Positions 1 through 10,969 of a stretch of DNA of 64,000 nt are shown piece after piece. Under the pieces are notes generated by a model. That model was given only the letters and a program-made list of their open reading frames with translations, had not been told where the DNA came from and did not search any database. Each line of letters begins with the position of its first letter. The first letter of the stretch is position 1. The translations under genes and the position numbers were made by a program. Source of the DNA: Tribonema minus (Eukaryota > Sar > Xanthophyceae > Tribonematales > Tribonemataceae); the NCBI GenBank assembly GCA_017506865.1, contig JAFCMP010000412.1, positions 806,001 to 870,000 on the forward strand, in the 5' to 3' direction.

Positions 1-34
1 AGTGCCTGCCCGCCTGCCGCGTCGCACGCGCCCG

Positions 35-856
35 TCACCTCCCCTGCTGCGCGCGCACCCACTGGAGCAGCTCAGCGTGCCCTCGCCGCTCCGCGTGCGC
101 CGCGCACGCGTCCGCATCCCACGGGCACCCATGCGCGCGCGCCCACTTGAGGCCCTCCAGATTTCCGACCCACGCCGCCACTTGGCACGTGCTAGCATCC
201 CACGGGCACCCGTTTGCGTGCGCCCACTTGAGGACCTCGTGGCGCCTGTTCCGCACCGCCGCTTCGCTGGTGCGATAGCCCCATGGGCACCCCTGCGCAC
301 GCACCCACTGGAGGATCTCCAGGTACCCGCCCTGGGCCGCCATCGCGCACGTCTCCTCGTCCCACGGGCATCCCTGGGCGTGCGCCCACTTGAGGGCCTC
401 GAAGCTCCCATCCCGTGCAGCCATGAAGGTCGTGCAGTCGTCCCAAGGGCACCCCTGTGCGCGCAGCCACTTGAGCACCTCGAGGCGCCCCCGTGACGCG
501 GCAAGTGCGCACGCGAGCTCGTCCCAGGGGCACCCTGCTGCGCGCGCCCACTCGAGCACCTCAAGGTTCCCGCTGCATGCTGCCGCCGCGAACACGGCCG
601 CACTCCATGGGCACCCGGCAGCGCGCGCCCAGCGCAGCAGCGCGATGGACCCCACCATTGCCGTGCTCCAGGTAGACGGCATGTCGTCGCTGATGGCTTC
701 GCACAGGCCCTTCCAGCGGCGGCACACGAGCAGCACCTGGATGCCGTGGTGAGGCATGAGGAACTCCAGCACAATGGACACCAGCGGGTCCTGGCTGCAG
801 ACGTCTGCGATCGTCATCTCGCGCATGCGCCGCCTGCTGCCCCTCGTCACCGCCAT
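35..856 (-). CDS. F-box-like protein with GCPW(D)-type ankyrin repeats, 273 aa
   Basis: A single uninterrupted frame of 273 codons. Residues about 14–55 resemble an F-box (DPLVSIVLEFL, then VCRRWKGLCEAI), the module that docks substrate receptors to SKP1–cullin ubiquitin ligases. Residues about 65–273 are eight ankyrin-like repeats of about 26 residues with the core L(E/K)WARAxGCPWD; seven carry GCPW. This repeat style is common in large families of stramenopile and haptophyte algae and in giant viruses. The likely role is a protein-binding ubiquitin-ligase adaptor, inferred only from the domain order. The start is the first Met; a second Met 10 residues later would keep both domains. The frame ends in a normal stop inside the window, so the gene is complete unless upstream exons lie beyond 856. 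The F-box assignment is weaker than the ankyrin one. Confidence 0.75.
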   Translation of the reverse strand: MAVTRGSRRRMREMTIADVCSQDPLVSIVLEFLMPHHGIQVLLVCRRWKGLCEAISDDMPSTWSTAMVGSIALLRWARAAGCPWSAAVFAAAACSGNLEVLEWARAAGCPWDELACALAASRGRLEVLKWLRAQGCPWDDCTTFMAARDGSFEALKWAHAQGCPWDEETCAMAAQGGYLEILQWVRAQGCPWGYRTSEAAVRNRRHEVLKWAHANGCPWDASTCQVAAWVGNLEGLKWARAHGCPWDADACAAHAERRGHAELLQWVRAQQGR

Positions 857-1501
857 CCTCGATTGTTCTGCAGCGGCAGGGTCGCAGGCAGGCGCTGAGT
901 GAGGGACCTGGCAGTTGTAGCCAAACGCTCATGCGAATTACATACTTTGGCAAATGGGACCGCTGCATGAAGTGCCGGAGATGGCTGCCTGCGCAGTCAG
1001 TGATGTTGATGTCACACTCAGCATATATATGCTTCGACCTGCTCAGAGGTCGCAGCCATATGTCAGAAAACCAGCGCTCGGCTCGCCGCACAATGCAGAA
1101 AAACAGCGCACACCACAGATGGCTGCCATTGGCTGGCCAATCACCCGACCGCATCGTCGAGTCTCTCACGCATCACGGCCTGAAATCCCAATCAAAGATG
1201 ATCATTACAGAGGCAGCGCCAGTGCGCAAACAGGAGGCGATTGCTATTCCTTGTGTGTTGAAGCTGGATCGTACAAGGCAGGCAGCTCGCAAATGGGACT
1301 AGGCGAGTTGCGCTTCGCAAATAAAACGCACCTCGTTCGCCTTCCGAGGTGTCGGCTAGCTTCCAACTTCCAGTTGAGCTTGGTCCTAAAACTTGAAGTT
1401 TTGAGCTCGAATGTGGTTCGACTGTGGACGATTCGAGCGGGAACAAAGTGCAACTCGCTTGGCCCAACTGTTCTTGGCTAGTAGCGCTTGATTGATCGCC
1501 C
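857..1501. other. Intergenic spacer, no gene seen
   Basis: It lies between the divergently placed ankyrin gene and the first orphan-family copy. It holds a 12-base perfect palindrome, GCATATATATGC, at 1021–1032 that could be a TATA-like element, and one CTTGAAGTT motif at 1392–1400. No coding signature is visible. Confidence 0.5.
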
Positions 1502-2390
1502 ATGCCCAAGGCAGCTCGAGACGGCAATGCGGGAGCTTCGCCGCTGGCAAAGCGTAGAGGCGGCGGCAGCGATCACTCGCCTGAAGCAGTTCTCATCACG
1601 TCCGCCAGCAGCCTTGCCCTTGAAGCCCTGCAAGTGCTGATCAGTCGGAACATACAGAGCGTACATGCGGACAACGCTGCGTCAAAGGAGAGGCCAAGTG
1701 CAGCACATGTTTATACGGTGTATTCCACGTATATCACAGCCCCGAAATGACACTGTCTTATATATACAAGATGCCTCCATGACACCGCAAGCGGCCAACA
1801 ATGTTGCAAGGGGATGGGGTGTCCTCGACTACATAGATTCAGACGGCAGCATGCGCAGATACGACACGGATGGCTGCATTACCATCACCTTGCGCATTGT
1901 GGACGGGGCCCCTGTCAAGTTGAGCGCAGAGCACACGGTGACCAAGCAGCAGTTGTACGGAGCCATCCCTTCCTCCGCTCCGCTCGACATCGCCACTGCA
2001 CGTGCGCTGCATGTGGCCGCAGGCGCGCCACGCACCGTCGCCGATGCCCTGCTTGTCAACTCGCTGCGATTGGATTCCACGTTGTTTGCGGTTGTGAAGC
2101 ACTGCCGCCGGGCTGGCGAGCGCTGCGATACCCTCGGGAGTGTGTGGCGCAGCAGAGCGGAGGCCGAGCAGGAGGCGAGAGGGCTGTTTGCCGACGCTGG
2201 GTGGCGGCAGATGCGCCGAGCGATACTGCACGGCGTTTGCGTCCCAGGCTGGTACCCCCTCAGTCCCAGTGGCATTTTGGCAGATGACGGCGACAGTGAC
2301 GACGACAGTGACGACGAGGAGGGTCTGCACATGGATCAGTACGCCGATTACGATTGTCATCTCGTGCACGACGTGAGGCCCCACAGTTGA
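1502..2390 (+). pseudogene. Orphan family copy 1, frameshifted
   Basis: I do not recognise this family. An 82-codon frame starting MPKAARDGN at 1502 matches the N-terminus of the intact copy at 3720–4607 (MPKTSRNGN, then ALQVLI and KPSAxHVY). It runs into a stop near 1750. The match resumes one frame over and continues to 2390 through the core APLDIATARALHVAAGAPR, the SVWRSRAEAEQEAR segment and an acidic tail (DDGDSDDDSDDEEG), ending DYDCHLVHDVRPHS. The break is near the CCCC run at about 1740–1750, where one extra base explains it. A small intron is possible, but copy 3 reads through the same place without one. There are no transmembrane or catalytic motifs. A short helical, possibly coiled-coil segment precedes the core. 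Confidence 0.6.
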
Positions 2391-3719
2391 GGTAGGCCAG
2401 ACGGCCCTCATTTCATTCTTTCTCGCAGCAGCCGGCACCTGCACTTTGTTTCACAGGCGCATACGAAACCTTCAGTCTTACACATCTACAGGCGCAGAGC
2501 TGCACATTTCAATGCAACCAGTTTCCCCTGTGGTGTATGTCTTTGTAAGACCTGCCCTGCTGCTGCCACCATTAATGTCAACATCTTTGGCTTTTGAGCG
2601 CATCGGGCGCTCTGTTGGGCTTCAGCATGACAAATTTGGTTTATGCGCCAGTGTACGTCCATCATACTGCTGCTTGGGCACTGCTGCATTGCCGCCCAGT
2701 GATGCCCTGTTAAATCGTACTTGTCGTAATGCTGCTGCACTGTCCCGTGTCCAATAGCTGACTTGAGTGTAAGTAAGTATGTGCGCCCTATATCTTTCTG
2801 AATCCTGGTTGGTGGACATGCAAGGCTTATATATGTGACCATTTGATCCGGCTCTCTGCTGAGCAGTGCTGAGAGCAGGTGGCAGAGCAGGTAGCTCGGA
2901 GCAGCAGAAAACTTTGGCACGCGGCCACTTTTCTTCTTCTGATCTTCAATGATGAATCCACACTGCATCTGTCTCTCAGGTCCGGGGCACAGCATGACCA
3001 ATGATACAATGACGACCAGCTTGCGATTTGCACATTGGTGCCCAATCACCTGGTGTGTGATTGGGCCGTGTCACCGTGTCACCCTTCAGAACATGAAGTA
3101 CGCCCTGATGTTGCGTCCAACTGCAGAGCATTGTTAAAATATAATGGTCGAGGTGTCATCGGTCCAGTATCCGAACCTCAGAAGCTAAATGCAATTTGCC
3201 ATGATAAAGCATTCTAGACCGTACAGCCCGCGCATGAGCATTATACCTCTCCTGCCCAAGACTCAAGGCAGGCAGCAGCATTACCAGTTGAACTAGCGAG
3301 GTCCGGCAGGTCAGAGCCTGCTTGATTGGTGTGGTACGCTGATGCACGTACAGCACTCACGAGGCATCATGCCGGACATCAAACTCGCGGTGTCATGTGG
3401 GAGCACTAATAGATGCCACACAGAGCTCACCAAACAGGCTGATCAGGCATCACAGAGCTGCAGCTCAACAACCTGCCAGAAAGCCGAGAAAGTGCACATT
3501 GACTTTGTGGGGAAAGCAGCAAGGAATACATGGAGTGACTCTCAGCAACAAGAACTGCAAGAGAGCAGCTAACAGACATGGGACTTGCCGAAGGTCTGCA
3601 GGTGTCGTGGGGTGAATTTGCAGGGTGAAAGGCGCTACGGTGGCGCGACCGTTTCAGCAAAGCAAGGCGCGACGGAGAGGAACTTCAGTCGGTCGCAGTT
3701 GCATCACATCAACCCCGCC
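2391..3719. other. Intergenic, no gene seen
   Basis: About 1.3 kb between convergent orphan-family copies 1 (+) and 2 (−). Reading frames are short, lack family resemblance and lack low-complexity exon character. I see no repeat or RNA gene here. Confidence 0.5.
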
Positions 3720-4607
3720 TCAGGCGATGAGCTTCACTGGCCGCACGGCGTGGATGTCGTAGTAGGTATGGAAGTAGTTGCCCCGTACATCCTCCTCTAG
3801 AGCTCCGTCGCTCTCGCTGCCGTCATCTGACAGGTTGCTGTCGCGGGGGACGCTCTGACCCGGCACGTAGTGGCCGCAACGAATGGCTTGGCGCATGCGC
3901 CGCCAGTCCAAGTCCTCCGCCAGCCTCCGGGCGGCCTCCTGCTTCGCCTCCGCTTTGGTGCGCCACACGCTCGTGAGGCACCCGGAGTCCTCAGCATCCA
4001 CCAGGTAGTAGTTCATCACTGCGAAGATGACGGGGTTCACCCGGTTCGAGCGGAGCTCGAGACTGGCGCGCATGGCGGCGGCGGCGCTGCGCGGTGCGCC
4101 TGCGGCCACGTGCAGCGCGCGTGCAGAGGCGGCATCGAGGGGAGCCGCGGAGGGGATGGTGCCATGCAGCCGCTGCCTTGTGACCGTCAATACTTGGCCA
4201 CTAGTGAAGTCTTCCTTGTACCTGCCCAAGCTGGGCAGGAAGGCGGTGACGTGGCCAACCCTGTCGTACTTGCGGTAGTCATCTTCCCGGTCGCTGTGGC
4301 CCAAGCCAAAAGCCGCTAGCGCGGCGTTGTTGGCCGCTTCGGCAGTCATGTGGGCGGCAATCACGCGTGGACAAGTGTTTTCGATCTCGAAGCCCCGCCG
4401 ATTATAGAATAGCGTGTAAACATGCTCTGCAGATGGCTTCTCCTCCAGCGCAGCGTTCTCTGCCTGCAGGCTCTGAGCATTCCAGCAGATCAGCACTTGC
4501 AGAGCCCGACGGGCTAGGCTGCTTCCGGGGTGCTCAAGAGGCGCGCTGCCGCCACCCTTGGACACAGGCAAACCTGTATCATTGCCATTGCGCGATGTTT
4601 TTGGCAT
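3720..4607 (-). CDS. Orphan family copy 2, intact, 295 aa
   Basis: This is the only uninterrupted member of the three-copy family at 1.5–5.8 kb. The frame is open upstream to 4751, but alignment with copy 1 (MPKAARDGN versus MPKTSRNGN) places the start at 4607. Visible parts: a Ser/Gly-rich N-terminus; a helical LARRALQVLICWNAQSLQAEN segment near residue 35; a variable middle; a conserved core with APLDAASARALHVAAGAPR near residue 160; a basic helix SVWRTKAEAKQEAARRLAED near 215; an acidic DDGSESDGALEED stretch; and a C-terminal YYDIHAVRP motif shared with the other copies. No known domain, signal peptide or membrane segment is seen. It lies inverted between copies 1 and 3. Function unknown. 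Confidence 0.6.
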   Translation of the reverse strand: MPKTSRNGNDTGLPVSKGGGSAPLEHPGSSLARRALQVLICWNAQSLQAENAALEEKPSAEHVYTLFYNRRGFEIENTCPRVIAAHMTAEAANNAALAAFGLGHSDREDDYRKYDRVGHVTAFLPSLGRYKEDFTSGQVLTVTRQRLHGTIPSAAPLDAASARALHVAAGAPRSAAAAMRASLELRSNRVNPVIFAVMNYYLVDAEDSGCLTSVWRTKAEAKQEAARRLAEDLDWRRMRQAIRCGHYVPGQSVPRDSNLSDDGSESDGALEEDVRGNYFHTYYDIHAVRPVKLIA

Positions 4608-4827
4608 GGCCAGCGAAACGCCAAGGTGTGTACAGCCTGGTCTCTGAATCAGGCGAGTCCAGTTGCACTTTTCAAGTTGAGCTTGCAAGCTTTGAAAGAG
4701 TAAACAGAGCGTAGAGCAGCAGGCGCCTGAACGGGTAGGCGCGTATCGCACACCTTGGCTGTCGAATCCCCTGGCCGCCTCCCATCAACAACTTCAAAAG
4801 TGTGTGCAACGGACGAGAAAAAACTGC

Positions 4828-5799
4828 CATGCTCAAAACAGCCCCTCAAGCACTTCTGGACTTTGGTGGCTAAGCGTGGCGGCGGCGGTGGGCATCGCCC
4901 GAAGCATTGCTCATGACCTCCGCCAGCAGTCTTGCTCTTACAGCCCTGCAATTGCTGATCAGCTGGAACATGGAGAGCGTGCAGGCAGAAAATGAGACGG
5001 CGGAGAAAAAGCCATCTGCAGCGCATGTTTATGTGCTGAGTTCATGTGCTGATTCTATGGTGGCCTCCGATAAGGCTGTCCTATACATATCACGTGCCTT
5101 CGTGAGGATGCAGATGGCCAACGATGTTGCAAGGGGGGGATGTGGCCTCTATAGCGGCATACACGTGTGGACGACAGCATGTGCAGGTACGACACGGATG
5201 GCTGCGTTACCGTCACCTATCGCATTGCGGACGGGGCCCCTCGCAACAAGGTGCGTACGGTGACACAGCAACGGTTGTATGGAGTCATCCCTTCCTATGC
5301 TCCGCTCGACATTGCCACTGCACGCGCGCTGCACGTGGCCGCAGGCGCGCCGCGCACCGTCGCCGATGCCCTGCTCGTCAACTCGCAGCGATTGGATTCG
5401 ACATTGTTTGCGGTGGTGCATCACCGCCGGGCTAGTGAGACTTGCGGATGCTTCAGGAGCATATGGCGCAGTAGAGGGGAAGCCATGCAGGAGGCGCGGA
5501 GGCTGACTGCCGATGATGAGTGGCGGCGGATGCGCCGTGCTATACACTGCGGCTTTCGCTCGCGAGGCCGGTGGCCTCCCAGTTTCGGCGGCTTGTCAGC
5601 AGACAGCGGCAGCGACGGGGAGGAGGGTGCTTACATGGATCGGCACACCGACTACGACTGTCATCTTGTGCACGACGTGCAGCTTCCGCCGTTGAGGTAC
5701 ATACTTTTATGTACTACTAGTAGGCCAGACGGTCGTCATGTCATTTTCCCTGGCAGCGGGTGTGCGCTTACTTGTGACACAGGCACAGCGTGGTGCTAA
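4828..5799 (+). pseudogene. Orphan family copy 3, multiply frameshifted
   Basis: Homology to copies 1 and 2 starts near 4828. The N-terminal frame is broken at once by an early stop near 4871. It can be followed again from about 4907 (ALTALQLLISWN, then KPSAAHVY) to a run of seven G at about 5121, where copy 1 has four G. After that it continues in another frame through YDTDGCVTVTYRIADGAP, the core APLDIATARALHVAAGAPR and YDCHLVHDV. The stop used by copy 1 is absent, so the frame runs about 35 extra codons to 5799. At least two frame breaks make it a decayed duplicate. It is closer to copy 1 than to copy 2. Confidence 0.6.
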
Positions 5800-6852
5800 A
5801 TCTCTTGTGTCGCCTATCTGCAGTCTTTCAGTTTCTGCAGGGAGACTACGATGTTTTCTCCGTGCACTATGTGTGTTTGTGTAGTTGATGCCAGGCCGCT
5901 GCCCCCACAAATGACACATTCTCGAGTGTTGAGCCCATCCCACACTCTGCTTGACGCCACTGCAAACTTTGCTTTTGTTTGTGTCGTTGAAGAAACTCTG
6001 TGGTCCTCGGCCGTGCCACAAGTCACTGTCAGAAGCGCATGCACGCCGCAGCCTGTACCTGCTGTACATGCACCCGTGTACATGTACATACCAAGCTGCC
6101 GCTTGGGGGCCTTCGTAGCTGCATTGCCGCCCGGTGGTCCTCTGCCTGAATGCTTGTTGCGATAATGCTCAGGCTGTCTGCCGTGTGTCAGAGAGATTTG
6201 ATTGAAGTGAGCATGCGCGCTTTCATGGACCCTGCTGAATGGGAAGGCGGGGCTTTTGCTCAGAGTTCAAACTCATGCCTGACGCATACTTCAATGTAGA
6301 CTGCACAACAAAGCTCAGCAGCGTGAGCGACACCCTGGCCTGGTTTACCGTCATTGACAAAAGAGGGTAGCTTGTATGGGCCTGTCAGCTGCAGACTCGG
6401 TCTGACTGCAGGACGCTGTACTCTGCAATAGTAGGGCAGTGAGGCCCAAAAGACCCGTCTTGCTTGCAAAAGAGCAGTTGAAGGGCAGTCGGTTGGTAGA
6501 CATGCATGCCCTTGTGAGGGAATGTGCACAAATATATACTTCGAAGTATATGTATATTGGGGGGTGATATATATACTTCTATATGGACAGCATGCCATGT
6601 CCGCCCATCCACAAAGTCGGAGGAGTCATACATCAAATTACACATTGCCTCTGTCCTTTCTTCTCTGCGGTGAGTGCGCGAGGTTCCGGAGCACGCCAAC
6701 TGCTGCCATCATTATAAATTCCAGCATGCTGCAGGTTGCAATCACATATCACATGCTTGTTGTCCATTGCAGACACAAACGTGCAATGGCAATGGATCAA
6801 CAAGTCGCGAAAGACATGACAATACCAACATAAAGACCTGTTGCGATAAATG
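5800..6852. other. Intergenic, with an 18-base perfect palindrome
   Basis: No coding region is supported. At 6534–6551 the sequence ATATACTTCGAAGTATAT is a perfect 18-base palindrome in an AT-rich patch (6525–6585), unusual in this GC-rich window. It could be a transcription-factor site, a small cruciform or a transposon relic. No second copy of the whole palindrome was noticed. Confidence 0.45.
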
Positions 6853-8305
6853 TCATAAGGATTGCTGTCCATTATCTTCTGCGGTGAGCATGTGAAGATC
6901 GGGAGCGTCAACTACCGCCATCGGCGCGGCGGGCATCGGATGCTTGCCAGGGCAGAACTGGAGCTCCACTTCTTGGAACGCGGGAGCGTAGTTGCAGCGC
7001 TCGAATCCCAGCGTCTCAAACAGCCGGAGCGAGCCCACGTTGTCTTCGCCAATCTGCGCAGGAGTGACGCGGTAGGCACGGATTGCAATTGACAGGCATC
7101 GGGGGAGTCACATTGTGTTGAACTTTGACAGCTGCTCGCGGTTGACGCAAGGAGCGAGCTTCATGCACCCTCACACAGAAATGAAAGCGCGCGGGTTGCG
7201 GCACATAAGCCAGGCATACTGAGCGATGTTTTATGCTTGGTGGAAGGGACCTGACTCAACACAGACACTTACAGACTGGCACTTGCACGACCAGGCGGAC
7301 CATCCAGTAGGTATGTACAACAACCAGAAAGCATGTTCCACTACAACAACTTTGTAGGTACGTGTGCACCCTGCAAGCGGAGGGCCGCGTGCCCACCGCC
7401 CCCACGCTGACGCAGTGACTGAGCACAGACCCCACCTCTTCCGCGTGCTGAAGTCCTTCCTAACAAAAGCCCTAAAGTTACTGGCCGGCAGCCTGTTGAA
7501 GCAGAATCACGGGGGCGTGCGTCCGTACTTGGCATCTTGCAGAAATCTTTTTAGCTCAAGCACTTGAAGTTGAAGTTCACCTTGCAGAAGTAGCGCGATA
7601 CGCCCAGGCTCTCCACGCCGTAGCGCATGAGCATCGCCACCGCCTCGCGAGCGTAGCCCCGGCGCCGGTACGCCGCCTCCGCTATCATGACCTTGCACGG
7701 CCGCGGGACGATGGCGGCACGGGCAGCGCAGCAGATACGAGACGTGGTCAGCGAGCAGGTACAGTGAGTGCGCTCCGCAGTCGCCCGGCGGCATCGCAGA
7801 GCACTGCCACGGTGCCGCTTCGCGCCAAAGTAGGTGCGCAAAACCTGCAAGAGACACAGGCGCGTCCTCGCAAGGCTGCGAGGAACAAAACAGCGTAGTG
7901 CCACATGATAGGCGACGGTACCCGCAGTACAACCCAACACCGTCGCGCCACGCTGCCTCAACTCTACTGCGTGGGGGCCATCCACTTCAACTTGAACAGT
8001 GGCGGCGCGCGCACCTCAACTTCCGCGGCCGCGGGGTCGTCGTGGTCCGCGCCGAAGAACAAATTGACGTCGCCGATCATGCGCGCCTCATCGCAGTGGT
8101 CGCCGCACTGCGCGGCGTCCGCGCCTCCCTCCGCGTGCGCTGCGCTGTGCAGGTCGCTCTCGGCAGCAGCAGCGGCAGCAGCAGCGGCGGCGGCAGTTGC
8201 GCTGTCCGTCGCAGCTGCCGCGTCCCCGTCGTCCGCCGCCAGCACAATGAAGGTGCACTTCTTGGGGTCGTCGCGCCAGTCCGCCTGTGCTGCGCGCGCG
8301 CGCAT
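6853..8305 (-). CDS. N-acetyltransferase 9-like GNAT protein, 5' end uncertain
   Basis: Three exons join in frame: 8305–8015, 7691–7581 and 7053–6853 (stop). Recognisable NAT9-family blocks in order are W-x5-KKCTFIVL, MIGDVNLFF, AEVE|VMIAEAAYRRRGYAREA (GNAT acetyl-CoA loop), ESLGVSRYFCK|IGEDNVGSLRLFETLGFE and FQEVELQF. The NAT9 family carries a GNAT acetyltransferase fold. Introns use AAG|GTGAAC and GAG|GTGCGC donors. A poly-Ala insert of about 12 Ala (8158–8215) splits the first exon between KCTFIVL and GDVNLFF. NAT9 proteins have about 60 residues before KCTFIVL; here only about 15 are visible from a Met at 8305. The missing part was not found upstream, where a TIR-like element sits. An unseen 5' exon or a 5' truncation are both possible. 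Confidence 0.75.
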
Positions 8306-9165
8306 GCCAGCGTCGTTAATACCGGCACTTTCGGGTATGTACGTACGTGCGTACGCGGTAACAGCCGGGATCCTATTACCGTACGGTTTTACCGGCTAGG
8401 GCTTAGGGCTAGCCCATGTTGAAGTTACTAAGTAGGTTTGAATGTCCACAACTAGGGTTTAGCCAAATAAACACGTTCTACTCGCAACAATAATGACTTT
8501 GCGGATTTGACTACCGGTTGTTGTTGCGCGGCGCGGTGCAATGCCTCCGAGGAGAAGAAGTCGCGGTGGCAGCCGCATAATATGAGTGCAGCTAGCGATG
8601 AGGGCTCCAAGTGGCAGCTCAAAAATACTGCGTCTGCACATCTGGTGGTCATCAGCCGTGACAGCTATCACGGCTTCTTGCGCACATCGTGCTCGCGATA
8701 AGATGCAAAGCGTCGACGACGCAGTGGCATCAGCCACCAAGAAGCGCAAGACTGTCGCTGAGAGCAGGACAGGCTGCACGCGTAGCTGCTGCCAGCAAGG
8801 CAGAGCAAGCAGGCCTACCACAGTTTAACGGCAATACAGCACAAGCGGGCACACAGGGCTGCCAATGGCGTATGCATGAGGTGCTACCGTACTACTGTAG
8901 TAGCACACAGTCTGCACGTCAATAAACGGTCCCAGCATCAGCACATAAGGCAGAACAAGTAAAATATATGACTGGGGTAGAAGGACTAGGATTGGGGGTT
9001 AGGTTAGGTTAGGACTAGGGTTGGCTAACCCTAGCTAAACCTAGTGCTAGGGCTAGCCGGTAACACGGTAATACTCTGAAAATCCTACGTACTCCCCTGT
9101 TACCTTGTACGCACGTACTCCCCCGTATGTACGTCATTAACAACACTGGCGCGTGCAGCGCAGGA
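8290..9165. mobile_element. Degenerate terminal-inverted-repeat element with telomere-like DNA
   Basis: The first and last ~110–120 bases (about 8290–8420 and 9035–9165) align as imperfect inverted repeats in the same order: GCCAG-GT-GTTAAT, a GTACGTGCGTAC core, GGTAACA, ATTACCGT and TTACCGGCTAG. The interior of about 600 bp has no coding frame. It carries TTAGGG/CTAGGG-like runs at about 8984–9060 and a GGGCTTAGGGCTAGCC patch near 8398. Its left end overlaps the 5' end of the NAT9-like gene. It looks like a MITE-type non-autonomous element. Target-site duplication could not be fixed because the ends are diverged. Confidence 0.45.
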
Positions 9166-10064
9166 CACGTTTTGAGCCAGTGGCGCGCGTGCCCTGTACG
9201 CTCGCTGAGAGGCGACATGCGTCGCCAATCATGCGCATGCCGTGAGCGCAGCGGGGTGGGACACGCGCATAGGGGGAGGAGCGTTGCGCACGCCAGGCCG
9301 CCCTGGCCCAGTCACGGCGCACGTGACTCCTTGCGCTGTCGATGGCAATTGGATGTCTTTCACCTGATGGGAATGCAACTGTTGCTCGCCTCACTGAGAG
9401 ATGACTCATGCGTGGTGAAAATGTAGAGATGCCTTGCTTTGAAAAGGGTATTGCAGGCGGGCGCCGCAAGGAGGGGACCGCAAATACATGCAACGCGCTC
9501 GGCAACGTCAACGTCGTACCTGCATGGCGTACTCTTCTGGCAGGCTCAGTGGCTCGCTTGCCGTGGCCTGCGTGTACACGAGAGTCAAGGACAAACAGCT
9601 TGGAATGGCTCAGTCAGATCTTTCGTGTCATGCGTGAATACAGGTGCAGGCAGACATCACATGAAAGTGCCTTGTGTGTGATTTTTCTCCAAGTGAAGTG
9701 CTGGTAAATCATGTCAGACTCAAGAGTGCCTCAAGGCGGCACTGCCAAATGTCAACACAATTAAAGTCGCTGTGTTATGAATGCAGGCATCTGGACATCA
9801 GACATTTGAAACACTATGCTTTCAGTCAGCGGCTGATCGTAACTGATTCAGTAGGAATTCCAACTTTGCTGTTGGTGTTCAAGGTGCAACTTCAACATCT
9901 TAGGAACCTGCATTTACCTCTTGTATTGCTGGATCTTGCATCCAGTTGTGGTATTTAGCTACATGCCGCTTACGGTACGGCACCAATAGCACCCGGGCGC
10001 CTTTCAGTGCTATCTTCCAATTGTCTCGCATCTTGAACTCTCCTGCCTCAGGAAGTGCTGCTGC

Positions 10065-10109
<45 letters not shown>

Positions 10110-10969
10110 GGTAGGAGTCGTAAGTAAAGCGCCCTGCCGCGCCGCTGCACGCAGGTCGCCTCCAGCTTACTCACATAAACGAAGCGCGGTCCGTGACCCC
10201 AGCGGCGCCTGTTCCACGACCTGCCGCCGCCGCTTTTACTTACTGGAGGACGACAGGCCTGGCATAAGAGGGGGCAGGGGTGGCGGGCAGACGCCGGCAC
10301 AGGCGGCGAGCGCAGGTGCAAGTTGGCCAGCATGGCTACGATGAACAGGCCGTCGTCCCAGGCAGGCAGACAGGCACCTCCTGTACCGGCACGGACGAGC
10401 GCACCTCCTCGCCCAGACGTGGTGGGTGGACTAGACTGACAGCTTGCACGCATCGCTGACTAGCATTGTGAATGGCATGCCCGAGACAAGTGTTGTGTGT
10501 GTGTGCGAACTTGGCAATGGTGGTGTTTGCTTGCTCACCTAGTAGGTTTCCCATTTTCCTATGCAATGGGCTGTTGCCCTGTGCACAAGGATCATTTATG
10601 CACGTAGGAAGCTGGAAGCTCACAAAAAGAATTAAAACTTTGCTGAGCTTCGTCAAATGCTAGCGGACTCTTGTGATGGCACGACACTCTGAGAAATCCG
10701 AGCAGAAAAGATGTGCTACATTGTACGATCCGGCTCACGGTGCACCAGTGACTTGCTCCTGCAGTGAATGTATTTGTAGGTGTGTGTAATTGTGTCTGTG
10801 GGAGTGTGTGCGCGCGCGCATGCGTGACATGCCTATCCGCATACGATGGTCTGGGGGCGTGTATGTACCGCACTGAACTGCAGCAGCAAGTCCTGCATCC
10901 GTAAACCACTGTTGTACACATCACCGTGCCGCGCAGGCACTTCCATCCGCGCCTCCGGAGGACACCATC
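9166..10969. other. Upstream region of the FYVE–RING gene, no gene seen
   Basis: About 1.8 kb. The only clear structure is the CTG repeat at 10056–10110. A short frame starting at 10333 (about 35 codons, Pro/Arg-rich) is not distinguishable from chance. Confidence 0.45.
10056..10110. repeat. CTG/CAG trinucleotide repeat
   Basis: About 18 CTG units with one interruption (TTG). On the minus strand it reads as poly-Gln, but no surrounding gene supports translation. Such a microsatellite is expected to be length-polymorphic. Confidence 0.85.

Noticed and set aside
10010-10453. Minus-strand frame with a poly-Gln run
   Set aside because: It is only the CTG repeat read on the other strand; flanking residues show no conserved character and no exon context.
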